From contig CAYQDW010000004.1 of assembly GCA_964416385.1 (NCBI GenBank), positions 16,533-80,532 of the forward strand: a stretch of 64,000 nt of DNA. Reading direction: 5' to 3'. The notes under the pieces were generated by a model, which was not told the DNA's origin, searched no databases, and saw only the letters and a list, made by a program, of their open reading frames with translations. This DNA is from JAUHWL01 sp964416385 (GTDB lineage: Bacteria; Bacteroidota; Bacteroidia; Flavobacteriales; Schleiferiaceae). Shown one piece after another: positions 26,001 to 34,195 of this stretch. The stretch's first letter is position 1; every line of letters starts with the position of its first letter. The position numbers and the translations under genes were made by a program.

Positions 26001-26226
26001 AACAGACTTCACAAACCTTGAGCTAAATCTTAGAAAGGCAGAAGATGTTACTGTACTTGTACGTGATTTGAATGGCCGATTAATAGAGCAGCTTAAATTT
26101 AACCGCTTAGCAGCTGGTAAACGCGAAATTAGAATTAATACAAGCGAACTATCTGCGGGCACGTATTTCTTAAGTGTGCGTATTGGCACAGAAATGAAAT
26201 CTGCTAAGTTTATCGTTACACGATAG
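23083..26226 (+). CDS. Large T9SS-secreted Asp-box (BNR/sialidase-fold) protein
   Basis: The 1047-residue protein has an N-terminal hydrophobic signal (residues 4-21). The beta-propeller region contains at least five Asp-box repeats: STDGGQSW, SDDGGVTW, STDRGTTW, SSDNGFTW and a degenerate SENKGES. This is the sialidase/VPS10-like fold of secreted proteins, without visible sialidase catalytic arginines. A T9SS type A sorting domain closes the protein (NVFPNPATDF, LNGRLIEQL, LSAGTYFLSV, FIVTR). I chose ATG 23083 because MKKRVLGFVAVG gives the signal; the frame opens earlier, at 22993. It is probably exported to the cell surface or medium. It is followed by a terminator abutting gap. Confidence 0.85.
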   Translation: MKKRVLGFVAVGLVAVVGVTSYLQKPQKQYVPNPELKEAFEAKGAWNYLNNMRANQVTGVIDPADVAAARQAVQGMAAYKTSSLNLTWEFVGPDNLGGRTRDFLIDRNNSSTLYASGVAGGVYKSTTAGLSWVKVSADLDNVAVVSMAQAANGDLFAGTGENAFAPTTGEGTATSPGMTGGGIYKSTDGGQSWTQLSATVPPANVTNNAWSSIGAMGADPTNANRIYAGTGGGLRRSDDGGVTWSNPIPPTIASGQCRDLVVANDGSIWASVGDRTVYSPNGDDNSWVEKSKLIVSSTDLPRNSPRTLFAVSPQNQDIVYCLQSAGSGMRALYRSTDRGTTWTVIGQPTTLWDPLCDFSGSANGCIGDWARLLQVNPQNSNHIFVGGLRLWEWKLNTGWRRVDGFGPFYVHADKHRMKFDPNNANIVYVLTDGGIGKSSDNGFTWGVFNKNYRTGQFYHIGIGQDRTVVGGTQDNGSWKIDGTGNTPQEGVTVGGIAYQGGGFHAGDGGYSLVSWLDEDVFFTSYQLGTIGRSENKGESYSSFWDPRQLTNCQPWYGRNCNFSSWMVPYELYETENDALSQDSIWFTANTAISSLGFGGGDTSFTNTLKRPQDAAQFIASTFKVESGALLITSDAQGNLSGDGKGTFDAATGNYTVTFSSTPFAEIIVTCDVQYTSGSTIKVRSKTNGLPFNHLLTTSLSPGDSLQIQDPVQSMFIAGLNGNVWMTRGALDFSMLPRWYKIAKITGVAQCVAISDNGQYAWVGTENGRLYRISNLHLARTLETGDVDEDTSTVLVKYDQVASFSSRNVTSVSVDPNNPDRIIVTVGNYGNSTYVYYSDNATSASPTFTSVQGNLPAFPVYSSVFDKGNPGTVVIGTEYGIFATDNIDASSVTWTNENNGFTPSPVFRLVQYRTNKSSTPDQTILEGDIYLGSHGSSIWKTNTLQTTRPISVEEEAEFDFEEKEIGLNVFPNPATDFTNLELNLRKAEDVTVLVRDLNGRLIEQLKFNRLAAGKREIRINTSELSAGTYFLSVRIGTEMKSAKFIVTR

Positions 26227-26247
26227 TAAAATATCCGTATTACATTA

Positions 26248-26280
26248 GCCCCGCCTTGCGTATGCAATGCGGGGTTTTTT
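26248..26280 (+). terminator. Strong terminator ending one base before the gap start codon
   Basis: CCCCGC (26249-26254) pairs with GCGGGG (26269-26274), with an inner TTGC/GCAA stem, followed by six T (26275-26280). The ATG at 26281 follows immediately. It can terminate the T9SS gene transcript, but it also forms the entire leader of gap unless gap is transcribed as a leaderless message. Confidence 0.85.
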
Positions 26281-26283
26281 ATG

Positions 26284-27288
26284 ATGAAGAAAATTAATGT
26301 TGGCATTAACGGTTTTGGCAGAATAGGGCGCACGCTGGTACGGGTAATTCAGCAGAATCCACGCCTTGAGCTGGTAGCCATAAACGATGTGGCAGACACT
26401 AAAACTCTCGTACACTTATTAAAGTATGATTCTGTTCATGGTCGGTTCCAAGGAGCACTTCATACAGAAGGTGAAACGATGTTTATAGGTGAATCACCCG
26501 TTGCAGTTTATCATTTTTCTGACCCTGAACAAATCCCATGGGATGCGCATCACGTAGATGTGGTAATAGAAAGTACGGGTAAATTTAAAACCACCAATAA
26601 GGCTTCGCACCATTTAAAACCCGGTGTTAAAAAAGTTATTATCTCCGCACCGCCGGAAGATGATGACACAAAAACTATTGTTTTAGGTGTTAATGATGCA
26701 TTGATTCAAAGAGAAGATATCATTGTTTCTAATGCAAGTTGCACGACCAACTGTGCAGCACCCATGATTAAAATTATCCAAGCGCATTTGGGAATAGAAT
26801 CGGCATATGTTACTACCGTGCACTCTTTTACAACAGATCAGCACTTACATGATGCACCCCATCGCGATTTACGCAGAGCACGTGCCGCAACGCTAAGCAT
26901 GGTGCCCACAACCACGGGCGCTGCAAAAGCCCTTTCTCGTATTTTTCCTGAGCTTGATGGCCATTTAGGGGGATGTGGAATACGTGTGCCCGTACCTGAC
27001 GGTTCACTAACGGATATCACATTTCACGTAAAAAAGAGCACCACCGTAGATGCTGTGAACGCGCTATTTCGCGAAGCCGCAAACACTACCCTTAAAGGAA
27101 TTTTGGGCTATACGGAAGAGCCTTTGGTTAGTGCAGACATTATTGGTTTAAAAGAAAGTTGCCTTATTGATGCACCTCTCACAAGTGTTCTTGGCAAAAT
27201 GGTGAAAGTTGTGGGGTGGTATGATAATGAAGTAGGCTATGCCAATCGGCTGGTAGATTTAACGATGCGTTTAATAGATCAACCTTAA
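26284..27288 (+). CDS. gap: Glyceraldehyde-3-phosphate dehydrogenase (type I)
   Basis: The 334-residue enzyme has the N-terminal NAD-binding motif VGINGFGRIGR, the catalytic SNASCTTNCAAP (Cys153) and His in TVHSFTTDQ, and the C-terminal WYDNEVGYANRLVDL. It interconverts glyceraldehyde-3-phosphate and 1,3-bisphosphoglycerate in glycolysis or gluconeogenesis. Two adjacent ATGs (26281, 26284) could serve; the second gives the usual MKKINVG start. No ribosome binding site fits between the preceding terminator and the start. Its TAA overlaps the stop of the converging glycosyltransferase gene. Confidence 0.95.
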   Translation: MKKINVGINGFGRIGRTLVRVIQQNPRLELVAINDVADTKTLVHLLKYDSVHGRFQGALHTEGETMFIGESPVAVYHFSDPEQIPWDAHHVDVVIESTGKFKTTNKASHHLKPGVKKVIISAPPEDDDTKTIVLGVNDALIQREDIIVSNASCTTNCAAPMIKIIQAHLGIESAYVTTVHSFTTDQHLHDAPHRDLRRARAATLSMVPTTTGAAKALSRIFPELDGHLGGCGIRVPVPDGSLTDITFHVKKSTTVDAVNALFREAANTTLKGILGYTEEPLVSADIIGLKESCLIDAPLTSVLGKMVKVVGWYDNEVGYANRLVDLTMRLIDQP

Positions 27289-28205
27289 CGTGAGCGTTTG
27301 TGCTTAATAGGTAAGGTACACAAGTATCCTAATCGATACAGGTCAAACGTAGTTAGGCTTGGTTGGGCACTACAGAGGTTTTCTTCCCACTTTGTTTTAA
27401 AGCGGTGAAAAAGTCCGCCAATAACAGCCGTCATGCGCGTTCTGTGCAACCGCAAATACCAAGCATAAAGTTTAATGTCATGATCTGCAAGCTCATCGTT
27501 TATCAGGTCTCGCAAGTTTTCTACGGCCTGCCGGCTTTTAGCTAAAAACACGAGGTTGGCATCCAACCCCAAATGCAAGGCTGTGTTATTAATATGCTTG
27601 ATTTTAATCTGATGTTGTTTTAGAGCTTTGCCAAAAAGGGTGTCTTCATGCCCATATTTAAGCATGTTTTCTTGAAATTGAATTTCTTGAAACAGCTTTT
27701 TTTCAATCATAAAATTGAAGGCAGAAAAGCCAGCCCAAGCATTCTTCTGCCTGTGCTCAGCACTTAGCTCTTCTCGGCTTTTGCCATATACATAGCGTAA
27801 TAATAAAGTTTGATCAGTTGGTTCTTCGCCATAGGCAGTACCACCACAACAAACCTCACCAAGCACTTGGTTATTTAAATAAGTACTGATGAAATGCGTG
27901 TTATGCATTATTCCAGCATCGCCATCTAAAAAGAGAAGAAGATCATGTTGAGCCGCTTTGGCCAATGCGTTTCTGTTTTTGGCCCGCCCTAAGGGGATGG
28001 TGTTGGTGCGGTAAGTAACGTGTTCTAAGCTATTTAAAGACATGTTTTTAGCGCCATAAGCAGAGTTCGGTGCATCATCAAAACACAACACTTCAAAGGC
28101 TACGTTTGCACGCAAAAGTTGTTGATGTAATGCATTGATGAGCATTGTAACATCCCAATCGTAATTTGGGATAAGTACAGAAATGCTTGGTGCTGACACC
28201 TTCAT
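27285..28205 (-). CDS. Family 2 glycosyltransferase
   Basis: The 306-residue GT-A fold protein has SISVLIPNYDWDV at the N-terminus, ALAKAAQHDLLLFLDGDAGI (DxD-type, around residues 87-106) and KYGHEDTLFGKAL, typical of GT2 enzymes acting on envelope polysaccharides. No membrane segment is evident. The acceptor and sugar are unknown. The gene lies 6 bp downstream of the FtsE-like ATPase gene, so they share a transcript. Confidence 0.85.
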   Translation of the reverse strand: MKVSAPSISVLIPNYDWDVTMLINALHQQLLRANVAFEVLCFDDAPNSAYGAKNMSLNSLEHVTYRTNTIPLGRAKNRNALAKAAQHDLLLFLDGDAGIMHNTHFISTYLNNQVLGEVCCGGTAYGEEPTDQTLLLRYVYGKSREELSAEHRQKNAWAGFSAFNFMIEKKLFQEIQFQENMLKYGHEDTLFGKALKQHQIKIKHINNTALHLGLDANLVFLAKSRQAVENLRDLINDELADHDIKLYAWYLRLHRTRMTAVIGGLFHRFKTKWEENLCSAQPSLTTFDLYRLGYLCTLPIKHKRSR

Positions 28206-28211
28206 TGTTTG

Positions 28212-28886
28212 TTAAAGATGGGTTTGCATGGTTTCATGCACGCGCCCGCCTTCTATTTTTAAGGTATGGTTTGGGAATTTAAGAATCAATGCATAATCAT
28301 GCGTAGCCATTAAAATTGCTTTCCCGTTTTTACAGATTTCTGTGAGCAGAATCATGATTTCTTCGCTGGTTGTGGGGTCTAAATTACCCGTTGGTTCATC
28401 AGCAAGTATAAGGTCTGGGTCATTGAGCAGTGCGCGCGCAATGGCAACGCGCTGTTGCTCACCGCCAGAAATTTGAAAAGGCATTTTGTGCCCTTTTGTG
28501 CCCATTCCCACTTTTTTTAGGACCTCATTAATCTTTGCGTCCATTTTCTTTTTGTCTTTCCAACCTGTGGCTTTGAGAACAAAAAGTAAGTTGTCATGAA
28601 TATTACGATCTGTTAAGAGTTGAAAGTCTTGAAAAACAATACCAAGTTTTCTTCGTAAAAATGGGATGTCTTTGTCTTTTAGCGATTTTAGGTTGTATTC
28701 AGCTACGGTTCCTTCTCCTTTTACAAGAGGTAAATCACCATAAAGTGTTTTGAGTAAACTGCTCTTGCCAGACCCTGTTGCGCCTATAAGGTAAATAAAC
28801 TGACCGGGTGCTATGCGAAGATTTACATCTTTTAAAACCAAGTTTTCTCGTTGAAAGATATCAGCATTGCTCAATTCAAGTACCAT
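28212..28886 (-). CDS. ftsE: FtsE-like cell-division ABC ATPase
   Basis: The 224-residue ATPase has Walker A GATGSGKSS (35-43), Q-loop FQDFQLL, signature ISGGEQQRVAIARALL (139-154), Walker B LILADEPTGNLD and an H-loop (MATHDYALI). The size and the near-FtsE spelling of GNLDPTTSEEIM point to the FtsE branch, which works with FtsX to control cell-wall hydrolases at the septum. No ftsX is adjacent; in Bacteroidota the two genes are often separate. ATG 28886 is preferred over an upstream start at 28907. Confidence 0.8.
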   Translation of the reverse strand: MVLELSNADIFQRENLVLKDVNLRIAPGQFIYLIGATGSGKSSLLKTLYGDLPLVKGEGTVAEYNLKSLKDKDIPFLRRKLGIVFQDFQLLTDRNIHDNLLFVLKATGWKDKKKMDAKINEVLKKVGMGTKGHKMPFQISGGEQQRVAIARALLNDPDLILADEPTGNLDPTTSEEIMILLTEICKNGKAILMATHDYALILKFPNHTLKIEGGRVHETMQTHL

Positions 28887-29138
28887 GTGCAGATAATTAA
28901 GGTACAAATCAACAACATTTTAAGGCTACGGACAAAGCACTGTTAACTCTATTTTATGGCGAAAAATGAATGTTGTGATCAAAAATATAGCCTTTAATAT
29001 TAACTGTAGTTTCTATGCGCTATAGCCAGTTTAAATATAATATGCACCTGTTTGTAGCGTTAAACAAACTGTTTTCTGTTAACACTGCAACTTTAAAAAC
29101 TGCCACACGCCTATGTAAACAAGCGCTACTTAGTCAAG

Positions 29139-29146
29139 TACATTTG
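29139..29146 (+). promoter_or_regulatory. Putative -7 element of the TPR-OMP operon
   Basis: TACATTTG matches TAnnTTTG and lies 18 bp before ATG 29165. This supports the start at 29165 over an in-frame upstream ATG at 29015. Confidence 0.4.
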
Positions 29147-29164
29147 AACATTAGTCTTTATTAC

Positions 29165-32100
29165 ATGAAAAAAATAGCGCTAGTGCTCTTAACCGTACTC
29201 TGTGTACAGGTTGGAGTAGCACAACAAAGTGAATGGGAACGCTCTGTGCAAAAGCTTTTTGACGAAGCTGTGAGTCTCTATCAAAAGCGATTATATAACC
29301 CTGCAAGGACCAAATTTGAAGATGTTCTGGCCGCTGATGTGCCAAAGCATAGCAGCTGGGCAGAGCAAAGCAGCTACTACCGCGCCATGTGCGCCTTATT
29401 TTTATACAATAAAGATGCTGAGGCCCTTTTAGAAGATTTCAGTCTTTCTTATCCCGCTAGTCCGCTTGAGCAGCAAGCAGCGCTAACAGCCGCAGATTAT
29501 TACTTTAATAAACGCAATTATCGCAAGGCTGGTGAATGGTTTGATAAAGTAGACCAGAATTCTTTAAAAGGCGAAAAGCGCGGTGAGTACCTGTTTAAAT
29601 CTGGCTATTGCCAATACATGGGTAGAGAAAGAGAGTTGGCCAAATTAAAGTTTGCGCAAGCTAAAACGCTACCAGGTCAATACGCCACTTCTGCGCAATA
29701 TTACTATGCCCACATTGCCTATGAAGACAGCAACTATGTTACCGCCTTAGAAAATTTCCAGCCATTGCTTAACGACCAAAGTTTTGGCGCCATTGTGCCT
29801 TATTATTTAGCTCAAATCTACTATGGTAGAGGTGAATATGATAAACTAATAGAATATGGTGAGCCTTTGTTGAGCAAGGCAATAGATTCACGTAAGCCAG
29901 AAATAGCCAAGCTTTTGGGAGAGGCATACCTCAAAAAACAAGATTATGCCAAAGCTGCAGAGGCACTTCAGTTCTATCGCGAAAAAGGTGGGCGTATGCG
30001 CGCTGAAGACCATTATGGCCTTGGTTTTGCACTTTATAAAAATGGCCTCTATCAGGAGGCTATTGGTGAGTTCAATAAAATTTCTAACAACACCACAGAC
30101 CTGGCCCAAAATGCCTATTACCACCTGGCAGACTGCTATGTTAAAACAGGTAACAAGAGCGAGGCCATGACCGCCTTTAAAGCAGCGCATGAAAGTGGCA
30201 GCAATTCGAAAATAAAGGAGGATGCCCTTTTTAACTACGCAAAGCTTAACTATGAACTTGCTAATCCTTACGGCAGTGCCATTGATGCATTTCAAGAATT
30301 TTTAAAGAAATATCCGCAAACGATTAAGCGCGAAGAGGCAAACCGCTATTTGGCAAATTTATACCTCACCACAAAAGATTATGAAAATGCCTTAATAGCC
30401 ATTACAAACACTGGTTTAACGCGTAAAGACATGCGCGAGGCCTACCAAAAGGTATCCTATTTTAGGGGTGTACAGCTCTATAATGCCGTGCAACTGGATG
30501 AAGCACGCACGTATTTTAACCAGAGCCTTAACTACCCGGTAAATCCAACTTTTGTAGCCTTAAGTCATTATTGGATTGCAGAGTCTTACTATAAGCAAGA
30601 AAAATATCCACAGGTACTTGCCGCGTTGGCCTTATTTGAAAATACGGCTGGTTCATATAACTTAACAGAGTTTGCTGATGCCAGATATACCAAAGCCTAT
30701 TGCTATTTTATGCAAGATGATTTTGCCAATGCCACCATCTCTTTTAGACTATACCTTGATAATAAACGCGCAACACCTAGAAAGAAGCAAGACGCTGAAT
30801 TGCGTTTGGGCGATGCCTACTTTATGCAAGGCAAGTATGCCACAGCAATTACCTTTTACAATAAATATTTGGCTTACAAGCCTTCTGATGCAGATTATGC
30901 ACTTTTCCAAAAAGCATTGTGCTTAGGATTAGATGGTGCCCAAAACGAAAAAATTCAAACATTAGAACTTTTAGCCAAAACCTACCCACAGAGTAAATAT
31001 GCCGTAGATGCAACGTATGAGCAAGGCGCCACTTTACTGGCATTAGACCGTAGCAAAGAGGCTCTTGGTGTTTTTCAACGTTTCGTAAATCAATTTGCCC
31101 AAAGCAAGCATACCCCACGGGCTTGGTTAAACATTGGGTTAATTTATCGCAATACCAATGATTTTGAAAAGAGCCTGCAGGTGTTTAAAGATATTGTTCG
31201 TGATTATCCCGCAACACCCGAAGCCAACGAGGCCATTGGTTTTACGCGATTGGTTTATGCAAGTCTTAATCGCTTAGATGAATATGTAGATTGGGTGGAG
31301 ACCATCAGTTTTGCCAATGTTAAGCGCGCATCTTTAGATAGCAGCATGTATAATGCAGCATTCGATTTTTACAGTTTAGGTAATTGCGATGAAGCTAAAA
31401 AGGCATTTAGGGGCTATATAAAGAAGTTTCCTGATGGCATCTTTGCAGTAGAGAGTAATTTCTTTTTAGGCGAGTGTACCTATCAGGCACATGAAGACGA
31501 AGAGGCAGAGCAAGCATTAATACGTGTTGTTAACGAGCCCAGAAGTATGTACACAGAGCGCAGTATTGCCATGCTGGCGAGTATTAATTACGGCAAACCC
31601 AATTACCAAAAGGCACTAGATTATTATGAGCAGTTGCTGAGTTTTTCTGAGGAAATAGATCAACTCAGAAAAGCCCGCTTGGGTGCTATGCGCTGCGCTG
31701 TGCAACTAGATTTACCGGTTAAGGCCCTACAGTTTGCAGAGTTAATTTTAGCAGATGATCGCACCTCGCCAGAAGTTACAAATGAGGCGCTTTTGGTGCG
31801 TGCACGTAGTTACTGGAAAGCGCAAGATCTAGATCGCGCCCATCAAGCGTATGATGAGGTTCTCAACCAAGCCAAAGGTGAACCACAAGCCGAAGCGTCT
31901 TATTACATCGCCAAGATTCAGAACTTGCGCTCAACTTTTGAAAAAAGTAATGAGACTATCTTTTGGATGATTGATAATCTGCCGTCTTACCCAGAATGGC
32001 GTTTTCGCTCTCTGCTTGTTATGGCTGATAATTACTATCAAACAGGTGATGTTTTTCAAGCCAATTACACTTTAGACTTTATTATTGATGCTAAGTACAG

Positions 32101-32278
32101 TACAGAAATAGTTGATGACGCCAAAGCCGCAAAAGAAAACATTAGAAGATCAGAAGAAGCGGCTGAGCAACAAAAGGCAGAACGTGATTCTCTCCTCAAT
32201 GAAACGGTTATTGAGATAGATGATACAGCCGTAGAGACGTTTGAAAATCAAGAAGAATTGGAAGGAGGAAAGCAATAA
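29165..32278 (+). CDS. Periplasmic tetratricopeptide-repeat protein (about 1037 aa)
   Basis: The start MKKIALVLLTVLCVQVGVAQ is a clear signal peptide. The remainder is a chain of TPR units, recognisable by repeats such as GLGFALYKNGLYQEAIGEF, LGDAYFMQGKYATAITFYNK and WLNIGLIYRNTNDFEKSLQV, with Tol-Pal YbgF/BamD-like tone (YPQSKYAVDA, LLALDRSKEALG). The last 40 residues are charged and coiled. It probably acts as a periplasmic scaffold. Its stop overlaps the ATG of the next gene (TAATG), so it is translated with an outer-membrane protein, a plausible partner. Confidence 0.82.
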   Translation: MKKIALVLLTVLCVQVGVAQQSEWERSVQKLFDEAVSLYQKRLYNPARTKFEDVLAADVPKHSSWAEQSSYYRAMCALFLYNKDAEALLEDFSLSYPASPLEQQAALTAADYYFNKRNYRKAGEWFDKVDQNSLKGEKRGEYLFKSGYCQYMGRERELAKLKFAQAKTLPGQYATSAQYYYAHIAYEDSNYVTALENFQPLLNDQSFGAIVPYYLAQIYYGRGEYDKLIEYGEPLLSKAIDSRKPEIAKLLGEAYLKKQDYAKAAEALQFYREKGGRMRAEDHYGLGFALYKNGLYQEAIGEFNKISNNTTDLAQNAYYHLADCYVKTGNKSEAMTAFKAAHESGSNSKIKEDALFNYAKLNYELANPYGSAIDAFQEFLKKYPQTIKREEANRYLANLYLTTKDYENALIAITNTGLTRKDMREAYQKVSYFRGVQLYNAVQLDEARTYFNQSLNYPVNPTFVALSHYWIAESYYKQEKYPQVLAALALFENTAGSYNLTEFADARYTKAYCYFMQDDFANATISFRLYLDNKRATPRKKQDAELRLGDAYFMQGKYATAITFYNKYLAYKPSDADYALFQKALCLGLDGAQNEKIQTLELLAKTYPQSKYAVDATYEQGATLLALDRSKEALGVFQRFVNQFAQSKHTPRAWLNIGLIYRNTNDFEKSLQVFKDIVRDYPATPEANEAIGFTRLVYASLNRLDEYVDWVETISFANVKRASLDSSMYNAAFDFYSLGNCDEAKKAFRGYIKKFPDGIFAVESNFFLGECTYQAHEDEEAEQALIRVVNEPRSMYTERSIAMLASINYGKPNYQKALDYYEQLLSFSEEIDQLRKARLGAMRCAVQLDLPVKALQFAELILADDRTSPEVTNEALLVRARSYWKAQDLDRAHQAYDEVLNQAKGEPQAEASYYIAKIQNLRSTFEKSNETIFWMIDNLPSYPEWRFRSLLVMADNYYQTGDVFQANYTLDFIIDAKYSTEIVDDAKAAKENIRRSEEAAEQQKAERDSLLNETVIEIDDTAVETFENQEELEGGKQ

Positions 32279-33999
32279 TGAAACACATTAAGCATACCAT
32301 AGGCTTGCTGCTGCTTGCTACCGTAACAGCTGTTGCGCAGGGCCAGCCAGAAAAAAATGTTGGCAGTGTTGAAATCGATGTTATCGATCAATACAAAGCT
32401 TCTGTAAAAAAAGCGAGTAAAATTAGCAGTCAGCCAGATTTTGCAGATACCACCACCAAAAAGCTTCCGGTAAACTATCGCATTTTTTCAGAGATGCTCC
32501 AGTTTAAGTTTACGCCAGAACCAATTACGCCAGTCAAGGTGCAAGGTGTGCGGTTGGGCAAACTCCCCAAAAACACCATTAAGCTAGGGGCAGGTATGTA
32601 TGGTGCTTCATTGGCCGAAATTCTTCTGAGCTCATCGCGCGCTGAAGCCTTTAATTGGGAAATTGGCCTGCAGCACAATGGTGCAAGTAAAGGTGTAAAT
32701 GGCATTGTTTATGACAAATCGCCTTTTATGGAAAACACCCTCTACTTAGGCGGACGTTGGTTGTTAAAAGATTATCGTTTAAAAGCACAAGTGGGCGTAG
32801 ATTGGAATCGTTTTCACTTTTATGGTATTGCGGATACCACTTCTGAAAACACTTTAGCCATTCCAGATTTGCAAAAGAATGATTATCAACGCTATTTTGG
32901 TGTAGTCACTTTTGATCGTATTTATCGCAAAGAAAAATCCCCCTTTCAATCTCTTTCTCTGGGCTACCACCACATGGCCAATAATTGGCAAACCGCAGAG
33001 CACCTCATGCAGGTAAAATCTGCTTGGCAATTACCAAAGGCTGTTGAAAAACACATATTGGGGGCAGGGCTAAATGTAGACTGGCAGAGCACAAAATCTC
33101 CGCAGCTAATAGAAGATATAAACCAATTCAACCTGCAATTTTTTCCGAAGGCAAAAGGCACGTATGCTTGGTTTGGCTATACACTTGGTTTAAACTTTAA
33201 CTTTTATTCGCTTACCCAGCAAGGCGATAGCACTACAACCTCAGATTTTAGAACTTATTTCTATCCTGAAATAGCCATAGAAGCAGAATTGGTTCGCGAT
33301 GTATTGGCCTTTTTTGCAGGATGGACAGGAGATGTTACCATGAATGGGCAGTATAGTTTAACACAGCAAAATCCGTTTGTGTTACCTGCACTGCAGCCGT
33401 TACCCACAGGTGCACAAAAGATTTATGCCGGATTAGAAGGCGCTATCGCGCGAAATATTGCGTACAAGGCAGAAGCCAACATACGGTTCGTAAATGGCTT
33501 GCCTCTATTCTACAGGTCTGGAGATTCTGTAACGGTACCCTTTGGAGAACAGCAACTCCCGGCATTTAATGTGCAATATACCCGAGGCTCAATGGCTTCT
33601 GTAAGGGGAGAAGTGGCATACCACACTGATAAAACCCGTATTTCAGCTTATGGGGAGGTTTTCTCGTATAATCTAAAAGTTGATGAGCAAAAAGTGAATT
33701 ATCACCTGCCCACTGCACGTATTGGTGTTGATGTTTTACAGGTGATAAAGGACAAGTTCGAAATAAAGACAGGCTTGGCCTATGTTGGTGGACGGAATGC
33801 GCTGATAGAAGATGGCACAGCCTACAGTGCGGCAATGAAAGATATTTGGGATGTGCATTTGGCCTTAGGGTATAATGTAAACAACAACCTTTCTGCGGGC
33901 CTAGAATTTGCCAATTTAGCCTCTCAGGGCTATGAAGTTTGGCTGGGCTACCCCGTGCAGCGTTTCCGGGCATTACTATTTCTGCGTTATAGCTTTTAA
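32278..33999 (+). CDS. Outer-membrane beta-barrel protein coupled to the TPR protein
   Basis: The 573-residue protein has a signal peptide (MKHIKHTIGLLLLATVTAVAQ). Many beta-strands of alternating aromatic and polar residues follow (for example NTLYLGGRWLLKDYRLKAQV and GTYAWFGYTLGLNFNFYSL), ending in a barrel-like C-terminus (VQRFRALLFLRYSF with terminal Phe). No plug domain or TonB box is visible, so it is not a standard TonB receptor. Family unknown to me. Translational coupling to the TPR gene suggests a joint envelope complex. Confidence 0.72.
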   Translation: MKHIKHTIGLLLLATVTAVAQGQPEKNVGSVEIDVIDQYKASVKKASKISSQPDFADTTTKKLPVNYRIFSEMLQFKFTPEPITPVKVQGVRLGKLPKNTIKLGAGMYGASLAEILLSSSRAEAFNWEIGLQHNGASKGVNGIVYDKSPFMENTLYLGGRWLLKDYRLKAQVGVDWNRFHFYGIADTTSENTLAIPDLQKNDYQRYFGVVTFDRIYRKEKSPFQSLSLGYHHMANNWQTAEHLMQVKSAWQLPKAVEKHILGAGLNVDWQSTKSPQLIEDINQFNLQFFPKAKGTYAWFGYTLGLNFNFYSLTQQGDSTTTSDFRTYFYPEIAIEAELVRDVLAFFAGWTGDVTMNGQYSLTQQNPFVLPALQPLPTGAQKIYAGLEGAIARNIAYKAEANIRFVNGLPLFYRSGDSVTVPFGEQQLPAFNVQYTRGSMASVRGEVAYHTDKTRISAYGEVFSYNLKVDEQKVNYHLPTARIGVDVLQVIKDKFEIKTGLAYVGGRNALIEDGTAYSAAMKDIWDVHLALGYNVNNNLSAGLEFANLASQGYEVWLGYPVQRFRALLFLRYSF

Positions 34000-34139
34000 G
34001 ACCAATCACTTTAATCAAGGCTTTTTAACCCGAATAATTTGATCTTTTTTTGGATCACCTTGTAGCATCGTACAACAGGTTTTAGAAATGTTAAAAAACA
34101 TGTGTAAAAACACTGCTATTTCTTCATGAGCGATACTGA

Positions 34140-34166
34140 TAACTCCCTATCAGGGGGTTATATTTG
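34140..34166 (+). promoter_or_regulatory. Palindrome overlapping the putative -7 element of gyrB
   Basis: TAACTCCCT (34140-34148) and AGGGGGTTA (34152-34160) form an inverted repeat with one wobble pair, running directly into TATATTTG (34159-34166), a TAnnTTTG -7 element 29 bp before the gyrB ATG. It is either an operator or a leader hairpin; the position upstream of the presumed start favours an operator. Confidence 0.4.
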
Positions 34167-34195
34167 TGAGTTTAGCATGCTAATTTAACTGCAAA

